Source: Selaginella moellendorffii (lineage: Eukaryota > Streptophyta > Lycopodiopsida > Selaginellales > Selaginellaceae). Taken from it: 64,000 bases of DNA. The notes beneath the pieces were generated by a model. The model was not told the origin of the DNA and ran no database searches. It worked only from the letters and a program-made list of their open reading frames with translations. The DNA is taken from NCBI RefSeq assembly GCF_000143415.4, contig NW_003314392.1:134433-198432 (forward strand). The letters are read 5' to 3'. Positions 12,190-22,805 of this stretch are shown here, in pieces. The translations under genes were made by a program, and so were the position numbers. Position 1 is the first letter of the stretch. Each line of letters begins with the position of its first letter.

Positions 12190-12194
12190 AGGTC
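12190..12194. repeat. 5-bp target-site duplication of the 12195-19356 LTR element (left)
   Basis: AGGTC here and again at 19357-19361. Removing the LTR element and one repeat restores the copy C arrangement (CCATGTAG then GTCGCA). The insertion therefore hit the splice acceptor and first bases of a 15-nt micro-exon. Confidence 0.95.
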
Positions 12195-13206
12195 TGTCGC
12201 GCATGTGACTTCGGGTATCGAAAGTTACCTGTCGACTAGTCCTTACGGACACTCTTACCTTACTGCCACGATGGCAGGAGGTCGGTATTGCTGGACCCGT
12301 TATCAGTTTCCCACTTGAGCTAGTTGAGAAACTAGTCAATGACCGTGTACTTAGATCGGATAAACATAAGGTAGGAACCCTATGTGTTTCTTGCTGAGCA
12401 TACTCGGCCTGGTTTGAGAAACTCCTGTCATTGGCTTGCACTTGCTAGTATCAAGAACCCCCGCGATATTGAGATTGGTCCCTCAATATCGCTAAATGAT
12501 AGCTTACCGTGTCTGCCAAACACCCTCGCTTTCATGCCCTTTGTGTTAGTCTCATTTTGGTCCCAAATGCTATTTATGGAAAGTGTCCAGATTTGCTCAT
12601 TTGGCATATCTACGGAATGTAGAGATCGGCCTGAACACAATGGTGTTCGTCCCGTGTCCAAATTCGCAATCTAAGGACATTCCATATTTAGTAAGTTTCG
12701 AGCTTGTCCCAGAGACTAACTCCTGATACTAAGGGAGGCTTGGGGTGAAAGCCCAAAGCGTGTGTTCCTCAAGGGGGGGGGGCTATGGGGGGTTCCAAAT
12801 GTATAGTAGGGATAGTGGGTAGGTCGGGCATGGCCGACCAACCTGAGGCATAGTCTAGCTCCCGCTTGCGTGCCTGTCCTTGTTCTGCGTCCGGCTTGGG
12901 TCTAAGCCCAAGTTCCATTCCATGCTAGTTGGTGGAGTACCCATGTCCTCGCGTTAGGCCACCGGTATGCCGAAATAGCGCCAGACTCCGTTTGGCTCCG
13001 TTTTGCGTGCTAGTCCTAGCATTGGGATGCTGGTTACTCTAGGACTGTTCCAAGTCGCTCCGAGCTCCTGTCCCTTCGCTCCTTGGGCTTTATGCTCGGG
13101 AGTTGCTCCGTGGTTCGGTTCCGTCACTCCTTGGCTCCATGCTTGGGAGTTTGGCACCGTTCCTTTGTTCAGTGGCCCAAGGCCCTGAACCTCGGGTTCC
13201 TATGGA

Positions 13207-13253
13207 CACGTGGCATGGACACGTGGCATGTGACACGTGGCATCTGTCACGTG
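13207..13253 (+). promoter_or_regulatory. Cluster of four G-boxes (CACGTG) in the 5' LTR
   Basis: CACGTG at 13207, 13220, 13234 and 13248, each within (G/C)ACACGTGGCA-like context at 13-14 bp spacing. G-boxes are plant bZIP/bHLH sites (light, ABA and stress responses). Their presence in an LTR suggests stress-inducible transcription; that is inference. The same cluster is in the 3' LTR. Confidence 0.6.
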
Positions 13254-13286
13254 GCACAAAGAGGGTTTAGGTTCCGCTTCGTGGTG

Positions 13287-13315
13287 TTATCCTATGGTAA
13301 ATCACCATAGGATAA
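13287..13315 (+). other. Perfect 12-bp inverted repeat near the LTR 3' end
   Basis: TTATCCTATGGT, a 5-nt loop, then ACCATAGGATAA, 24 bp before the LTR terminus. Depending on the transcript end this could be an RNA hairpin in the R/U5 part or a protein site. An identical copy is in the 3' LTR. Confidence 0.8.
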
Positions 13316-13341
13316 AGGGTCAAAACCACGTGCGCTACATT

Positions 13342-13353
13342 TGGTATCAGAGG
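13342..13353 (+). promoter_or_regulatory. Primer-binding site (initiator Met-tRNA type)
   Basis: TGGTATCAGAGG two bases after the 5' LTR, matching the common plant Met-tRNA primer site TGGTATCAGAGC at 11 of 12 bases. This fixes the element's orientation as plus. Confidence 0.93.
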
Positions 13354-16300
13354 GCATACGTCTCAGCGAGTACTATTCAATGAGATTGGGCAACTAGTCT
13401 CGTTGCATACGCAGAGATGAAAACGATGATCCGAGTGGGTACACGTTTGGGTGCAAAGACTTCGCGTTCGTTCCTTGGGTATGGATTCGGTTACCTTGTT
13501 GTACCATATTCTGTGAGCTTGAGCTTGGGCTCACAAAAGGGATTGAGTTGTTCCATGTACCGTGGGTAAAAGCAAACCTTCCCTGGGTTTGCTATGAGTG
13601 GCAAATAGGCTGGTCCGTAGCTGTTTAAGCACGGCACTAGTGGATCCTTCCTAGGCATGATTACAAGTGGATCAATCAAGATTATAGGGATTAGTCTATT
13701 GGTTCAAGTAATCATTGCCGTGCTCTCTCATAAACTTTTCTTGGATTGGACTGAAGGCAGTGCGAAAGCAAGCTTGAGGTTTGGTCAAAGATGAGACCGA
13801 AAAGAGAGTCATCGGGGACGAAGGATCAAACACGTAAATCATCTTCTTCTCTTGGAGAGATGATTTGCAACGAGGTGTTCACTCATTGCTCGTATTCACA
13901 TTATGCAATCAAGAGTCCTTACTTTGATGCATATTGGTTATGGTGGTCTTACAAATGGTGAGTTGTGGGATGGATAGTGGTGAAGCGCTATACCATTTTG
14001 TCTAGGCTCGCTATTGGAAGACTTGGGTTACAATGCTCAATTCTTTTCCGGGGAACCTAGCTATTGCTCCTTGAGTAGCTTGGTGTTGGGTTAAGTTTTG
14101 AGTTTGATCGGATAGCAAGTGGCATGAGCTTGTCTGTGTTGTGAACAAAAGTTAGTGGTGTTAGGTGTTGTAAATTTCTATCGGTAGAGTGTGGCATTTG
14201 TGTTGCATTCTGTCAAATTGAGTTGACACTTGATACTCACATAAACCTTTGAAGTAATGATATGGGTGTTGCTCATGGTGTTGCTCAATTGATGATCAAG
14301 TCATTGTGATTTCCATATCATATCCATGTGATAATGAGCAATGTGTTTACGAAGTTGCTTGGTTAAACGATGATCAACCTCAAAGTGGTTGATGGTGATG
14401 CTAGTCTACTTACATGTAGTAACATTGAAGTAGCTTTGACTGGATTCTCGGTGGTGGTCCATTATGCTAAAGCTTAAGTTGGTACCTTGTTTCCTTGAGT
14501 TTGCCCATTAGGTGTTGGGAAAGGGTTATAGCATTTACTTGCTATGGCTTGTTGGTTGATCCGTTAACACTTGGAGTAGATTGTTGGATGGAGACAATGT
14601 GTAGTTGATGCATTGACATCGCTAGCATTTGTGTTAGTGCAAGTGGCATTGTTATTTCAAGTGATGAGGATTTTCCTTAGAGCTTGATTTTCTATGTCAT
14701 TTTTCTTGTTAGTGTTTGGGCTTCACATTGGATCTTGAAGGTGGTTGAAGAAGAGTGTTAGTGCAATATGAATATCCGAAGATATGGTCTCCATGATCAA
14801 GCTTTAGATGTTCATTTTGCATTCTGCGGACGTCGGTGTTGGATGTTGAAAGAATGGGCAAAAAGATGTTCGAGGCTTAAGCATATTATGGGTCATGAGA
14901 ATTTGTGTTGAGGTGAACCTATGTGAAGTTGTTAGTAGGAGGAAGTTGGTTGAGTCTTGAAAGTTTGTATTCCTGGACTGAGAGTCATTCTTTCTCTAGG
15001 ATGGAAATTTTCCACAAATTTTCTTAGACTTTTCCAATAGTTGATCTGTTATCACTTTGTCCGAAAACCATTCCGTTTTCGAAAGCCAATACAAACTAGT
15101 GAAGGGGTTGGAGTTGACTTCGGTTAGCTTAGACCTTAGTAAATAGTTTGTATGTTGCGGCCCGAAAGGGATGCTAACTTTTGGGGCTAAGGCAATTGAG
15201 TTGGATAGAGTCTGGAGTTGGTGTAGAAAAGTGGCTGTTGCACTTTTCTGAGAAAGGTGACCCTTGTGCCTTTCTTCTGTAGCGTTCTGCTTGGTGGCAG
15301 CTTGCACCTTGCATTTCGTTAGACTCTATAAGAGTAATGAGCTCTCACTGATCTTGACTTGGTCTTGGTGGCCCTGCACCTTGGTTGAGGATAGTGATGT
15401 TCAACTTAGTTGTTTGAGTTTGAGATGTTGGTACCCATACTGTAGCTTTATCTATGAGGAGGTTGTGTACCAATATGAGTCCATCTCATGGTCTTCGCTT
15501 TAGTTTCGGCTAAGTGTTGGTCATGCATAGCTAGCCTCTTCAAGGCATGCTCAGAGCTAGTGGCTAAATGCATTGGTGAGCTTATCGCGGTTGAGTTGGA
15601 TTCGAGTGGTCATTTAGTTTGTGCTTGTCCATGAACCTTTATCTCATATTTGGGGTATTACGTTCATGTTGGACAAGTGTGTAACTCAATGGCATGAGTT
15701 AGTGTTTGGGTTTTGTGAAAGGCAAGACAAGTGATTGTTGGTTGCTTTGCAACTAGTGATTGCTTGTAGACTTTGTCAAGGGCTTTGGACACTTGTTTCG
15801 CTTGATGAAGATTTAGCAGTGATGGGTTTACTTTACCGGATGGTATTGCGGAGGATCGTGTCATTTGACTTACATGGGTTTTCCATGTTGGCATGTCGAC
15901 TCTACCTCTATTGGTATCATTTGGTTGCGTTTAGTTCATAGTGTTGGATTTCATTGAGTCTTGGATGTGGTGATGCACTCCTTGAGGAAGTGTTATCTGT
16001 ACCTGAGTAATGTTGAAGAACTAGTCTCGGATACTGACTAAAGTATCTTCGACTTTGGTTAGCTTGGTTGCAAGAGAGTTTTGAGTGGTGATTCACTCTT
16101 GTTTTCTTTTAGCTTTGTTCTAGTGTTGGTGGCATTGAAGTGATGCCTTGTCGTTGACATTGTTCATATTGAGATTTAAGTGGGATGAGATGTCTCTCTG
16201 CAAGATTGATGTCGAGTTTCATTAGTTTCGATAGAGATCATGTTAATGATTTGGTTGTAGCTTTGTGTTATTAACATGTGTACAATTGCTAGTTAGCAAC

Positions 16301-18199
16301 TGTATTGACGTTCAAACAAGCGGAGTGGCAAGTTTGAGTTAGTTGTGTTCTAGACGAGGTTATTTAGTAAGGGTTGAGCTTTGGCTTTTCCTTGAAAAGT
16401 GATTTAGTCATGGACTATGCTAACTCTATAAGTAGAAGAGTTAGTGATCGATATTGGAATATTTGAATCCTTATAGGATTTTAGTTGAAATATATCAATC
16501 ATTGATGATTCTTCTTGTGCTTGTTATGAAGTGAGTTACGTCTTGCTATAGATGGATTCATGGAGGATCGTTTAGTGATCACTTGTTGAGCATAACTTTG
16601 CTATGCTTAGCTTTTGGATTGATGCAGAAATGCTCTTCATTAGCTTTGCATTATAAAGTTTGGGTTATAGATATGTTGAGGAGGATATTGTGGGTTGCAC
16701 TATGATTTCTTCTTTAGCATTGAAGTTAGTCTATGCGAGACTCGTGATCATTATTAGGCAAGACTTAGCTATAAACTTCTTCGAGCTTTTGGTTCTTTGA
16801 GTTTTCATGTTCATTGTTCCATTTGTTAGAAGTTGTTGGGGAGGGCATTTTGGCTCTTTAGCTTCAATGTTCAAGTTGGTTTTTGCATCTAGCAATCATT
16901 AGTGATGATTGACTATCATCTGGGATAGTTGTTTGTCCTTATCAAAAGATTTTGCTTGATTATTGTTGGTATAGAATGATTTGTCGTTCTTTGGGATGGT
17001 AGATTATTTCTTTGACGATGGTTTGGCATATCTTTTTGATGGGATAATTGATGATCTTTTATGGTGGTTAGTTGTTCTTTTTGATAGCTTTTGGCTTTTC
17101 GCAATACTGCATGTTCTTTGTGGTTTGCTCTGGATTGGTCTCTTGGGTTTGAGACATCAGTAGGATGTTGCTGACACTTGCTTAGGCAACTTGAGTTCCT
17201 TGGTGTTGTTGGCTGGGATCTATTCGGATTAGCTAGTGTGATAGTTGGCATTAACGAGTGTTTGTTGGTCTTGCCACATTCATTCTGTTCTGTTGACTAT
17301 TGCTCGAGTTAGTTTTGATAGATTGGGATGTTATTTCCTTCGGGTGATACATTCGCGAGCATTGTGCTTGTCAGTCAATAATATTTTGTGTTCTTTGAGT
17401 TATCTCTAGTAAGTTGTTGGTTTACTATCTGCTATCTTCAATAGTTAAGTTTCATCATTGAGTTTACTTGATGCTATACTTGCTATTGAATTTTGTTGGA
17501 TAGTGATTCCTATGCCTACCAATTATGATGATCTTGGTGGTTTTTGTACTATACTACTAGTTTATCGGATGATCACTTACTTGGAATACTTTTGTGTTCT
17601 AATCTAAGATATACTCACTGATAATTAAGTCTCTAAGATATCATTGTCTATAACTTTGATATTGTTCATCTATTGATCTTTGAGTTTGGGCCAGTATAGG
17701 CAGACTGGCTTCGGCACTTCGTGTGCATGTTGAAATCTCTAGTCATGGGGTAGCTACTGTCGACTGGTCACATAACCCGCCTCTCTGTCGATGTTCCTTA
17801 TTCCGTTAAAAGGGCGTGACCGTGTAAACAACTTTAACTGCCTGTTTACAATAGTCTATCTAAACCTTACCGACGGGTTTGGTTTCTTTGCTTAGGAGGG
17901 TTGGGGCCTCTGGCTTCTCTCTCTATGTTCCTGCGGGCAGGGGCATATCGCACTTTTGTAAGCTGGGTGACTCCCAGAGCAGCAAGGGTGGCTGACCCCG
18001 TTGGTCATTTCCTTGTCGGCGACGGCCGGAAGGTGTCTAAGCTGGTAGCGCATTTGCGTTAGACAAAGAGGTTGCCCCCTAACTCATTTAAGTTGGTGCA
18101 TTTCTCACATAGTGTGAGTACCGTGAACTTTTTCTGGAGTTGTTTCCTTGGCGGTATTCTAGACTCGAGTATGCATCGACGAGGACGTCGATCTTCCCT
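13354..18199 (+). other. Non-coding internal region of the LARD-like element
   Basis: AT-rich 4.85 kb with stops in all frames. The longest open frames are about 100 codons and show no domain I know. There are no gag zinc knuckle, no D-T/S-G protease motif, no YxDD and no integrase HHCC motif. I see no further repeats or palindromes of the element T type here. Confidence 0.8.
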
Positions 18200-18211
18200 A
18201 GGGGGGGAGAG
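18200..18211 (+). promoter_or_regulatory. Polypurine tract
   Basis: AGGGGGGGAGAG directly before the 3' LTR, as expected for plus-strand DNA priming. Confidence 0.92.
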
Positions 18212-19356
18212 TGTCGCGCATGTGACTTCGGGTATCGAAAGTTACCTGTCGACTAGTCCTTACGGACACTCTTACCTTACTGCCACGATGGCAGGAGGTC
18301 GGTATTGCTGGACCCGTTATCAGTTTCCCACTTGAGCTAGTTGAGAAACTAGTCAATGACCGTGTACTTAGATCGGATAAACATAAGGTAGGAACCCTAT
18401 GTGTTTCTTGCTGAGCATACTCGGCCTGGTTTGAGAAACTCCTGTCATTGGCTTGCACTTGCTAGTATCAAGAACCCCCGCGATATTGAGATTGGTCCCT
18501 CAATATCGCTAAATGATAGCTTACCGTGTCTGCCAAACACCCTCGCTTTCATGCCCTTTGTGTTAGTCTCATTTTGGTCCCAAATGCTATTTATGGAAAG
18601 TGTCCAGATTTGCTCATTTGGCATATCTACGGAATGTAGAGATCGGCCTGAACACAATGGTGTTCGTCCCGTGTCCAAATTCGCAATCTAAGGACATTCC
18701 ATATTTAGTAAGTTTCGAGCTTGTCCCAGAGACTAACTCCTGATACTAAGGGAGGCTTGGGGTGAAAGCCCAAAGCGTGTGTTCCTCAAGGGGGGGGGGC
18801 TATGGGGGGTTCCAAATGTATAGTAGGGATAGTGGGTAGGTCGGGCATGGCCGACCAACCTGAGGCATAGTCTAGCTCCCGCTTGCGTGCCTGTCCTTGT
18901 TCTGCGTCCGGCTTGGGTCTAAGCCCAAGTTCCATTCCATGCTAGTTGGTGGAGTACCCATGTCCTCGCGTTAGGCCACCGGTATGCCGAAATAGCGCCA
19001 GACTCCGTTTGGCTCCGTTTTGCGTGCTAGTCCTAGCATTGGGATGCTGGTTACTCTAGGACTGTTCCAAGTCGCTCTGAGCTCCTGTCCCTTCGCTCCT
19101 TGGGCTTTATGCTCGGGAGTTGCTCCGTGGTTCGGTTCCGTCACTCCTTGGCTCCATGCTTGGGAGTTTGGCACCGTTCCTTTGTTCAGTGGCCCAAGGC
19201 CCTGAACCTCGGGTTCCTATGGACACGTGGCATGGACACGTGGCATGTGACACGTGGCATCTGTCACGTGGCACAAAGAGGGTTTAGGTTCCGCTTCGTG
19301 GTGTTATCCTATGGTAAATCACCATAGGATAAAGGGTCAAAACCACGTGCGCTACA
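18212..19356 (+). repeat. 3' LTR of LARD-like element
   Basis: 1145 bp, same length as the 5' LTR. One substitution noticed (19078). The G-box cluster and hairpin are retained. It is followed by the AGGTC target duplication at 19357-19361. Confidence 0.96.
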
Positions 19357-19571
19357 AGGTCGCAAAGCAAATTGTAAGTAGAGATTATTCAGTTGAATTA
19401 AGATACAAACTCTAGCCTTTAGTGTCGAGGAAGGATAGTGCCAAGCAAGGGTCGAAACGTATGTCCAATCCTTCAGAATCAGCAGTGCGCCCAAGTGATA
19501 TCGGTCCTAGTTCCTCAATAGCAGTTGATGGTAAATACAGTATAGTCGATTCAATGTGCTAATGAGTTTAT
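19357..19571. mobile_element. Element T copy A, short continuation after the LTR insertion
   Basis: Matches copy C 56210 to about 56422: the rest of the 15-nt micro-exon, an intron, a 108-nt exon of the plus-strand gene (about 19421-19528) and the start of the next intron. The match stops at GAGTTTAT, where the terminal sequence of copy B begins. Copy B therefore inserted in an intron of copy A. Confidence 0.9.
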
Positions 19572-19593
19572 GCTCTATTTCGTTAAAGTGGGA
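19572..19593 (+). repeat. Left terminal inverted repeat of element T, copy B
   Basis: GCTC followed by TATTTCGTTAAAGTGGGA, identical to the left end of copy C at 44653-44674. The flanking bases differ completely between the two copies, which places the element boundary at or within 3 bases of the first G. Confidence 0.88.
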
Positions 19594-20229
19594 TTTATTC
19601 AGTAAAATGGGACTAGGTACAAATTTTCAAGTATTTGAAAATGACGTGAAATTATATGTTTTTTGTCCAGGGGCTAGACATATCTGGGGCATGGTGACTA
19701 GCGCGGTGACTTTATGTCCAGACTGAGTCCATCTGGTTGTATAATAAATCTCATTGTCAAGGTGAACAAGCCGAATCTGAAGCTAAAGAAGAGCGATGGC
19801 ATGCGCGCACACACTATTTGTTTGTTCATTGAGCGTGTGGTGAGCTTTCCAAGATGAACGTCATTCCTATTAGCCAGACATATAACTTAATGGTGAGAAC
19901 ATTTAGATATTATTCAATGTTATCTTTTTCTAACGAATCTAATTGTGAAGGTGTAGCAAGAGGCATTGCTAGTCTGGAGAAGTCATTTAACTCATTTGAC
20001 CCTTAGTGTATTTTCATGAAACTAAATAACATTCATATTATTAAGGAATTTCTCTAGTACCTTTTTTTTACGACATAGAGGCTTGCATTTCTTTCAAAGG
20101 TGATTTAGTAAAAGGCCTGAGGGCACATGCCATTCTATTTCTCAGACCGGTATTAAGATATACTAGTGCAAAGGGAAAAAGGTATTTGGTGATCAAGTAA
20201 ATGACATGAGGGCACACGCCATTATAAGC
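19594..20229. other. Left subterminal region of copy B
   Basis: No gene recognised. It contains a plus-strand AAG|GTGAACAAGCCGAATCTGAA cassette near 19762, also found at 44843, and two palindrome variants (partial near 20114, near-complete at 20201). It is nearly identical to copy C 44675-45310. Confidence 0.6.
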
Positions 20230-22305
20230 CTAAGCGCTAGTGGACACCTCCTTTTTGGTACTCTCAGCGGTACTATCATCCTTCTCCGGGTCAGTTGTTT
20301 TGCTTTGGATTGTTGTCTCTGACGTTACTCGGGCGTTCTCGATAGTTGTTAATCTTGCCGTTTGTTCAGAAAAATGATCACCTGGAGTATAGTACGGGGA
20401 GTTTGGAAGACTTATATATTCTACATCTTCACCTGCTTCGTTTGGATGAGGCTGTGCATTCACCGGGCGACCAGCCTCGTCGGAATGGCATGAGGCCTCA
20501 CGTGATAACCCTACAATCTGACGGCCAACATATTCACTGGGATGGCATGGGGCCCCACGCGATACTACAAGCCTTTGCTCCTCCTCCAGCTGAACCCTGT
20601 ATGGGGTTCGATCGACAAGGGCCTTATGCAAGGGTTGGCCGTTCAGCTCAATCTGCGCACTTTGCAGAGACCTTAAGTGTTTTGCTAGGGACGCAATCAT
20701 CATGTTTGCACCCCCGCCACCCCATAGAGGTACAAAGAAGTTCCCATAGTTCTGGGCACCATGCCCATGAGCGATTATGCCAAACAGAGACACAGGCAGC
20801 TGCATGGATGAAGAGATTGCCTTGGGGGCAGGATTGAGTCGAGGTAAGCACGTCTTATTCTGGTCCATTTTGTCGTGGATGATGCAGAGGTAAGAGTCAG
20901 GTCTCTCCATGGAGAGAATCCTGTTATGATAATATGCAGTCCTGCAGCTTCTCTGCTCGATGTTGTGGTCGAGCCGCCTTCTAACCAACGTCTCTCGCTC
21001 TTGAGCGCTGCAAGAATTCTTCGACAAAGCCATTTTGATAGCAGTGCACTCGTCACACTTTGAAAAGCTGGAGTACTTTCCTATACTCACATCCCTGAAC
21101 CTGTTGCTCCACAATCTACTAAATCTAGATTGGCTCAGCTTCCTGTAGCCATTACTCTGGAGTTCCCGATTCACATCTTCCAATATGGCCCCCTTGGTAT
21201 ACATGGAAGGGAGAACTCGTTGGGTGTCTCGTGTTCCATCTTCCAAGAGGCGGGTTTTATGTGGTTGCTGCTCGCTACATGTCTCGACAAACCTCTTGAA
21301 GATTGCCTCTCCATATACAACATGACCCCTGGTTTTGTGCGTACCGTCGTTCCCATGGACTGCCTGTTGAACCTTTTGTTCCTCGAACTCAGTTTTGATT
21401 CTGTAGAATGTGGTTCGAGGGACTCCATAAATGATTCTCCATGCCTTCATGCAGACCAAACCCCTCTGGAAGACCATGCCCCCCACCTGATGTTCTGAAG
21501 CATCAACAGATGACCGTAATGCCTCATACACAAAATTGCGAGCTGCCTTCCAGGACAATGTCTTGTATCTTGCTCTCTCCTCTTCAATAGCATCCCAATC
21601 AGCATGTTGACAGCACCTCCTCTTGCAACAAGCAACTGTCGAGACCATTCGAACCTCCATCGCCATTTTCTGCCTTTTCGGTTCGTTGCTCAGATCCCTT
21701 TGGCTGCGCTTTAGGAAGGTGTACTTTCTTTTCCCATGAAGAGATGTTCTGTCATCAGTTGTAGTGGTGTTTGATTGTGAATCCTTCACATTCTCAAACA
21801 CTAAGTGCCTCAATTTCCACCGCACAATGCTTCCAATAGTCAGACTGTTTTCTTCTGTGTCAACAACCTCTAAAATCGCAACTCCAATATCATCCCAGCC
21901 CAATTCTTGATTAGCAACCGCATCTCTTGGATCGACAACTGTGGCTAAGCCCTCAGCTACCACCTCCCCCTCGGGGTTGTTTAGAAACACCTTTGCCTGA
22001 ATCCATGTAGCACGGTTCTTAAGATCCACGGAGGGAACATGCGTCGCACTTGCGCTGTCCCCAACATCTGCTTTCTTCTGAAGATTTTTCAAGGCAACAA
22101 CAACATTTACCCCGACGACCATCTCTCCTCGTTCAATAGCGACCACATTCCCATCGAAGACAGTCTCTACTGATACAGCAGCATTGCCTTCCCCAAGCCT
22201 TTGACAGTGTATAACAAAGTTCCGATCCATAGACACAAGGGTCCCTTTTGCAACTCTCTTCCCACCATTCAAAATGTAAACCTTTTCCCCAACCCTGAAG
22301 GCCAT
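20230..22305 (-). CDS. Copy B 691-aa fusion ORF: N-terminal half of transposase joined to a small acidic tail
   Basis: An intact 691-codon frame created by an internal deletion. Residues 1 to about 624 equal the N-terminal part of the copy C transposase-like protein: MAFRVGEKVYIL start, two short SH3/DUF8039-like segments (a weak resemblance), a CCKRRCCQH zinc-cluster-like motif, a helix-turn-helix-like stretch (VPRTTFYRIKTEF), KCDEC, the IIHDKMDQ motif and the AHGHGAQNYGNFF motif. The deletion (junction near 20432) removes TDNAGSENKN, GHTHEDVD and everything after. The frame then enters the downstream small gene (GEDVEYISLPNSPYYTPGDH... to TSA stop). If expressed, it could bind element DNA without catalysis, by analogy with deletion-derived repressors of other transposons. 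That role is inference. Confidence 0.75.
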   Translation of the reverse strand: MAFRVGEKVYILNGGKRVAKGTLVSMDRNFVIHCQRLGEGNAAVSVETVFDGNVVAIERGEMVVGVNVVVALKNLQKKADVGDSASATHVPSVDLKNRATWIQAKVFLNNPEGEVVAEGLATVVDPRDAVANQELGWDDIGVAILEVVDTEENSLTIGSIVRWKLRHLVFENVKDSQSNTTTTDDRTSLHGKRKYTFLKRSQRDLSNEPKRQKMAMEVRMVSTVACCKRRCCQHADWDAIEEERARYKTLSWKAARNFVYEALRSSVDASEHQVGGMVFQRGLVCMKAWRIIYGVPRTTFYRIKTEFEEQKVQQAVHGNDGTHKTRGHVVYGEAIFKRFVETCSEQQPHKTRLLEDGTRDTQRVLPSMYTKGAILEDVNRELQSNGYRKLSQSRFSRLWSNRFRDVSIGKYSSFSKCDECTAIKMALSKNSCSAQERETLVRRRLDHNIEQRSCRTAYYHNRILSMERPDSYLCIIHDKMDQNKTCLPRLNPAPKAISSSMQLPVSLFGIIAHGHGAQNYGNFFVPLWGGGGANMMIASLAKHLRSLQSAQIELNGQPLHKALVDRTPYRVQLEEEQRLVVSRGAPCHPSEYVGRQIVGLSREASCHSDEAGRPVNAQPHPNEAGEDVEYISLPNSPYYTPGDHFSEQTARLTTIENARVTSETTIQSKTTDPEKDDSTAESTKKEVSTSA

Positions 22306-22671
22306 TCTGAAAGTGCAGAAAAGAAGTTAAGACCATACAAAAAATGATTGGAGAATGGCCTAAATCATAACATACCAAACAACCTCAATAGCATGAGGCC
22401 ACATGCCATTATTCAAACATGCTATTGACACCCACGTGAAATTTCGCATTCACAAAATTGGCATGAGCCCTCATGCCATCTTGATATACACACAACTGCA
22501 GGCAAGTAAAAACATACATGACAATACGCTAGCCATGAAATTGCAAGGGCCCAAGATGGCATGTGGCCTCATGCCATTTCTAAATGTGGTCCTAAGCCAT
22601 TCCATGGTGAACATACCAGGAAGCACAAGTGCCGAATATCAAGAGGAAGCGGTAGCCACACCAAAGACAGT

Positions 22672-22805
22672 GCCGCTCGCAACACCGCAACTACTCGTAG
22701 CGCCGCTCGCAACACCGCAACTGCTCGTAGCGCCGCTCGCACAAACTGCCACTCGCATAAACTGCCGCTCGCAATGGCGCTCGCAATGCCGCAACCGCTC
22801 GTAGA
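22672..22805. repeat. Short tandem repeats (about 30-bp unit), copy B
   Basis: Two good units at 22672-22701 and 22702-22731, followed by degenerate ones. This copy has an extra ATGGCGCTCGCA unit that copy A lacks. Confidence 0.85.

Larger units (their letters stand above)
5425..12194. mobile_element. Element T copy A, left part (left end missing)
   Basis: Homologous to copy C from 45771 to 56214, in the same orientation. The left 1.1 kb including the left TIR is absent. It has several internal changes relative to copy C: a deletion removing the 5' half of the transposase gene (junction near 8030), a frameshift near 7423, about 440 bp missing near 9510, and a deletion plus small inversion in the plus-strand gene near 10330-10457. 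An LTR element splits it at 12195. It resumes at 19357 and runs to 19571, where copy B begins. Seven near-complete 22-bp palindromes lie here, at 5695, 5841, 7183, 7240, 10242, 11361 and 11552. Confidence 0.88.
12195..13339 (+). repeat. 5' LTR of LARD-like element
   Basis: 1145 bp, TG...CA. It carries four G-boxes (CACGTG) in 47 bp at 13207-13253 and a 12-bp perfect hairpin at 13287-13315, close to its 3' end. A G10 run lies near 12771. Open frames inside are not credible genes; they recur unchanged in the other LTR only because the LTRs are nearly identical. Confidence 0.96.
12195..19356 (+). mobile_element. Non-autonomous LTR retrotransposon (LARD-like), 7.16 kb, very young
   Basis: Two 1145-bp LTRs (12195-13339 and 18212-19356) start TGTCGCGC and end GCGCTACA. 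A Met-tRNA primer-binding site follows the left LTR and a polypurine tract precedes the right one. A perfect 5-bp TSD flanks the element. The 4.87-kb internal region holds no gag, protease, integrase or reverse transcriptase, so it must be mobilised by another element's proteins. I noticed one difference between the LTRs (C at 13061, T at 19078), which implies recent insertion. Confidence 0.96.

Noticed and set aside
12384-12674. Frames of 60-96 codons repeated in 12384-13310 and 18401-19327
   Set aside because: They recur identically only because they sit in two nearly identical LTRs.
13354-18199. Degraded gag-pol in the LARD-like internal region
   Set aside because: I found no protease, reverse transcriptase, RNase H or integrase motif in any frame, although the LTRs are almost identical and decay should therefore be slight.
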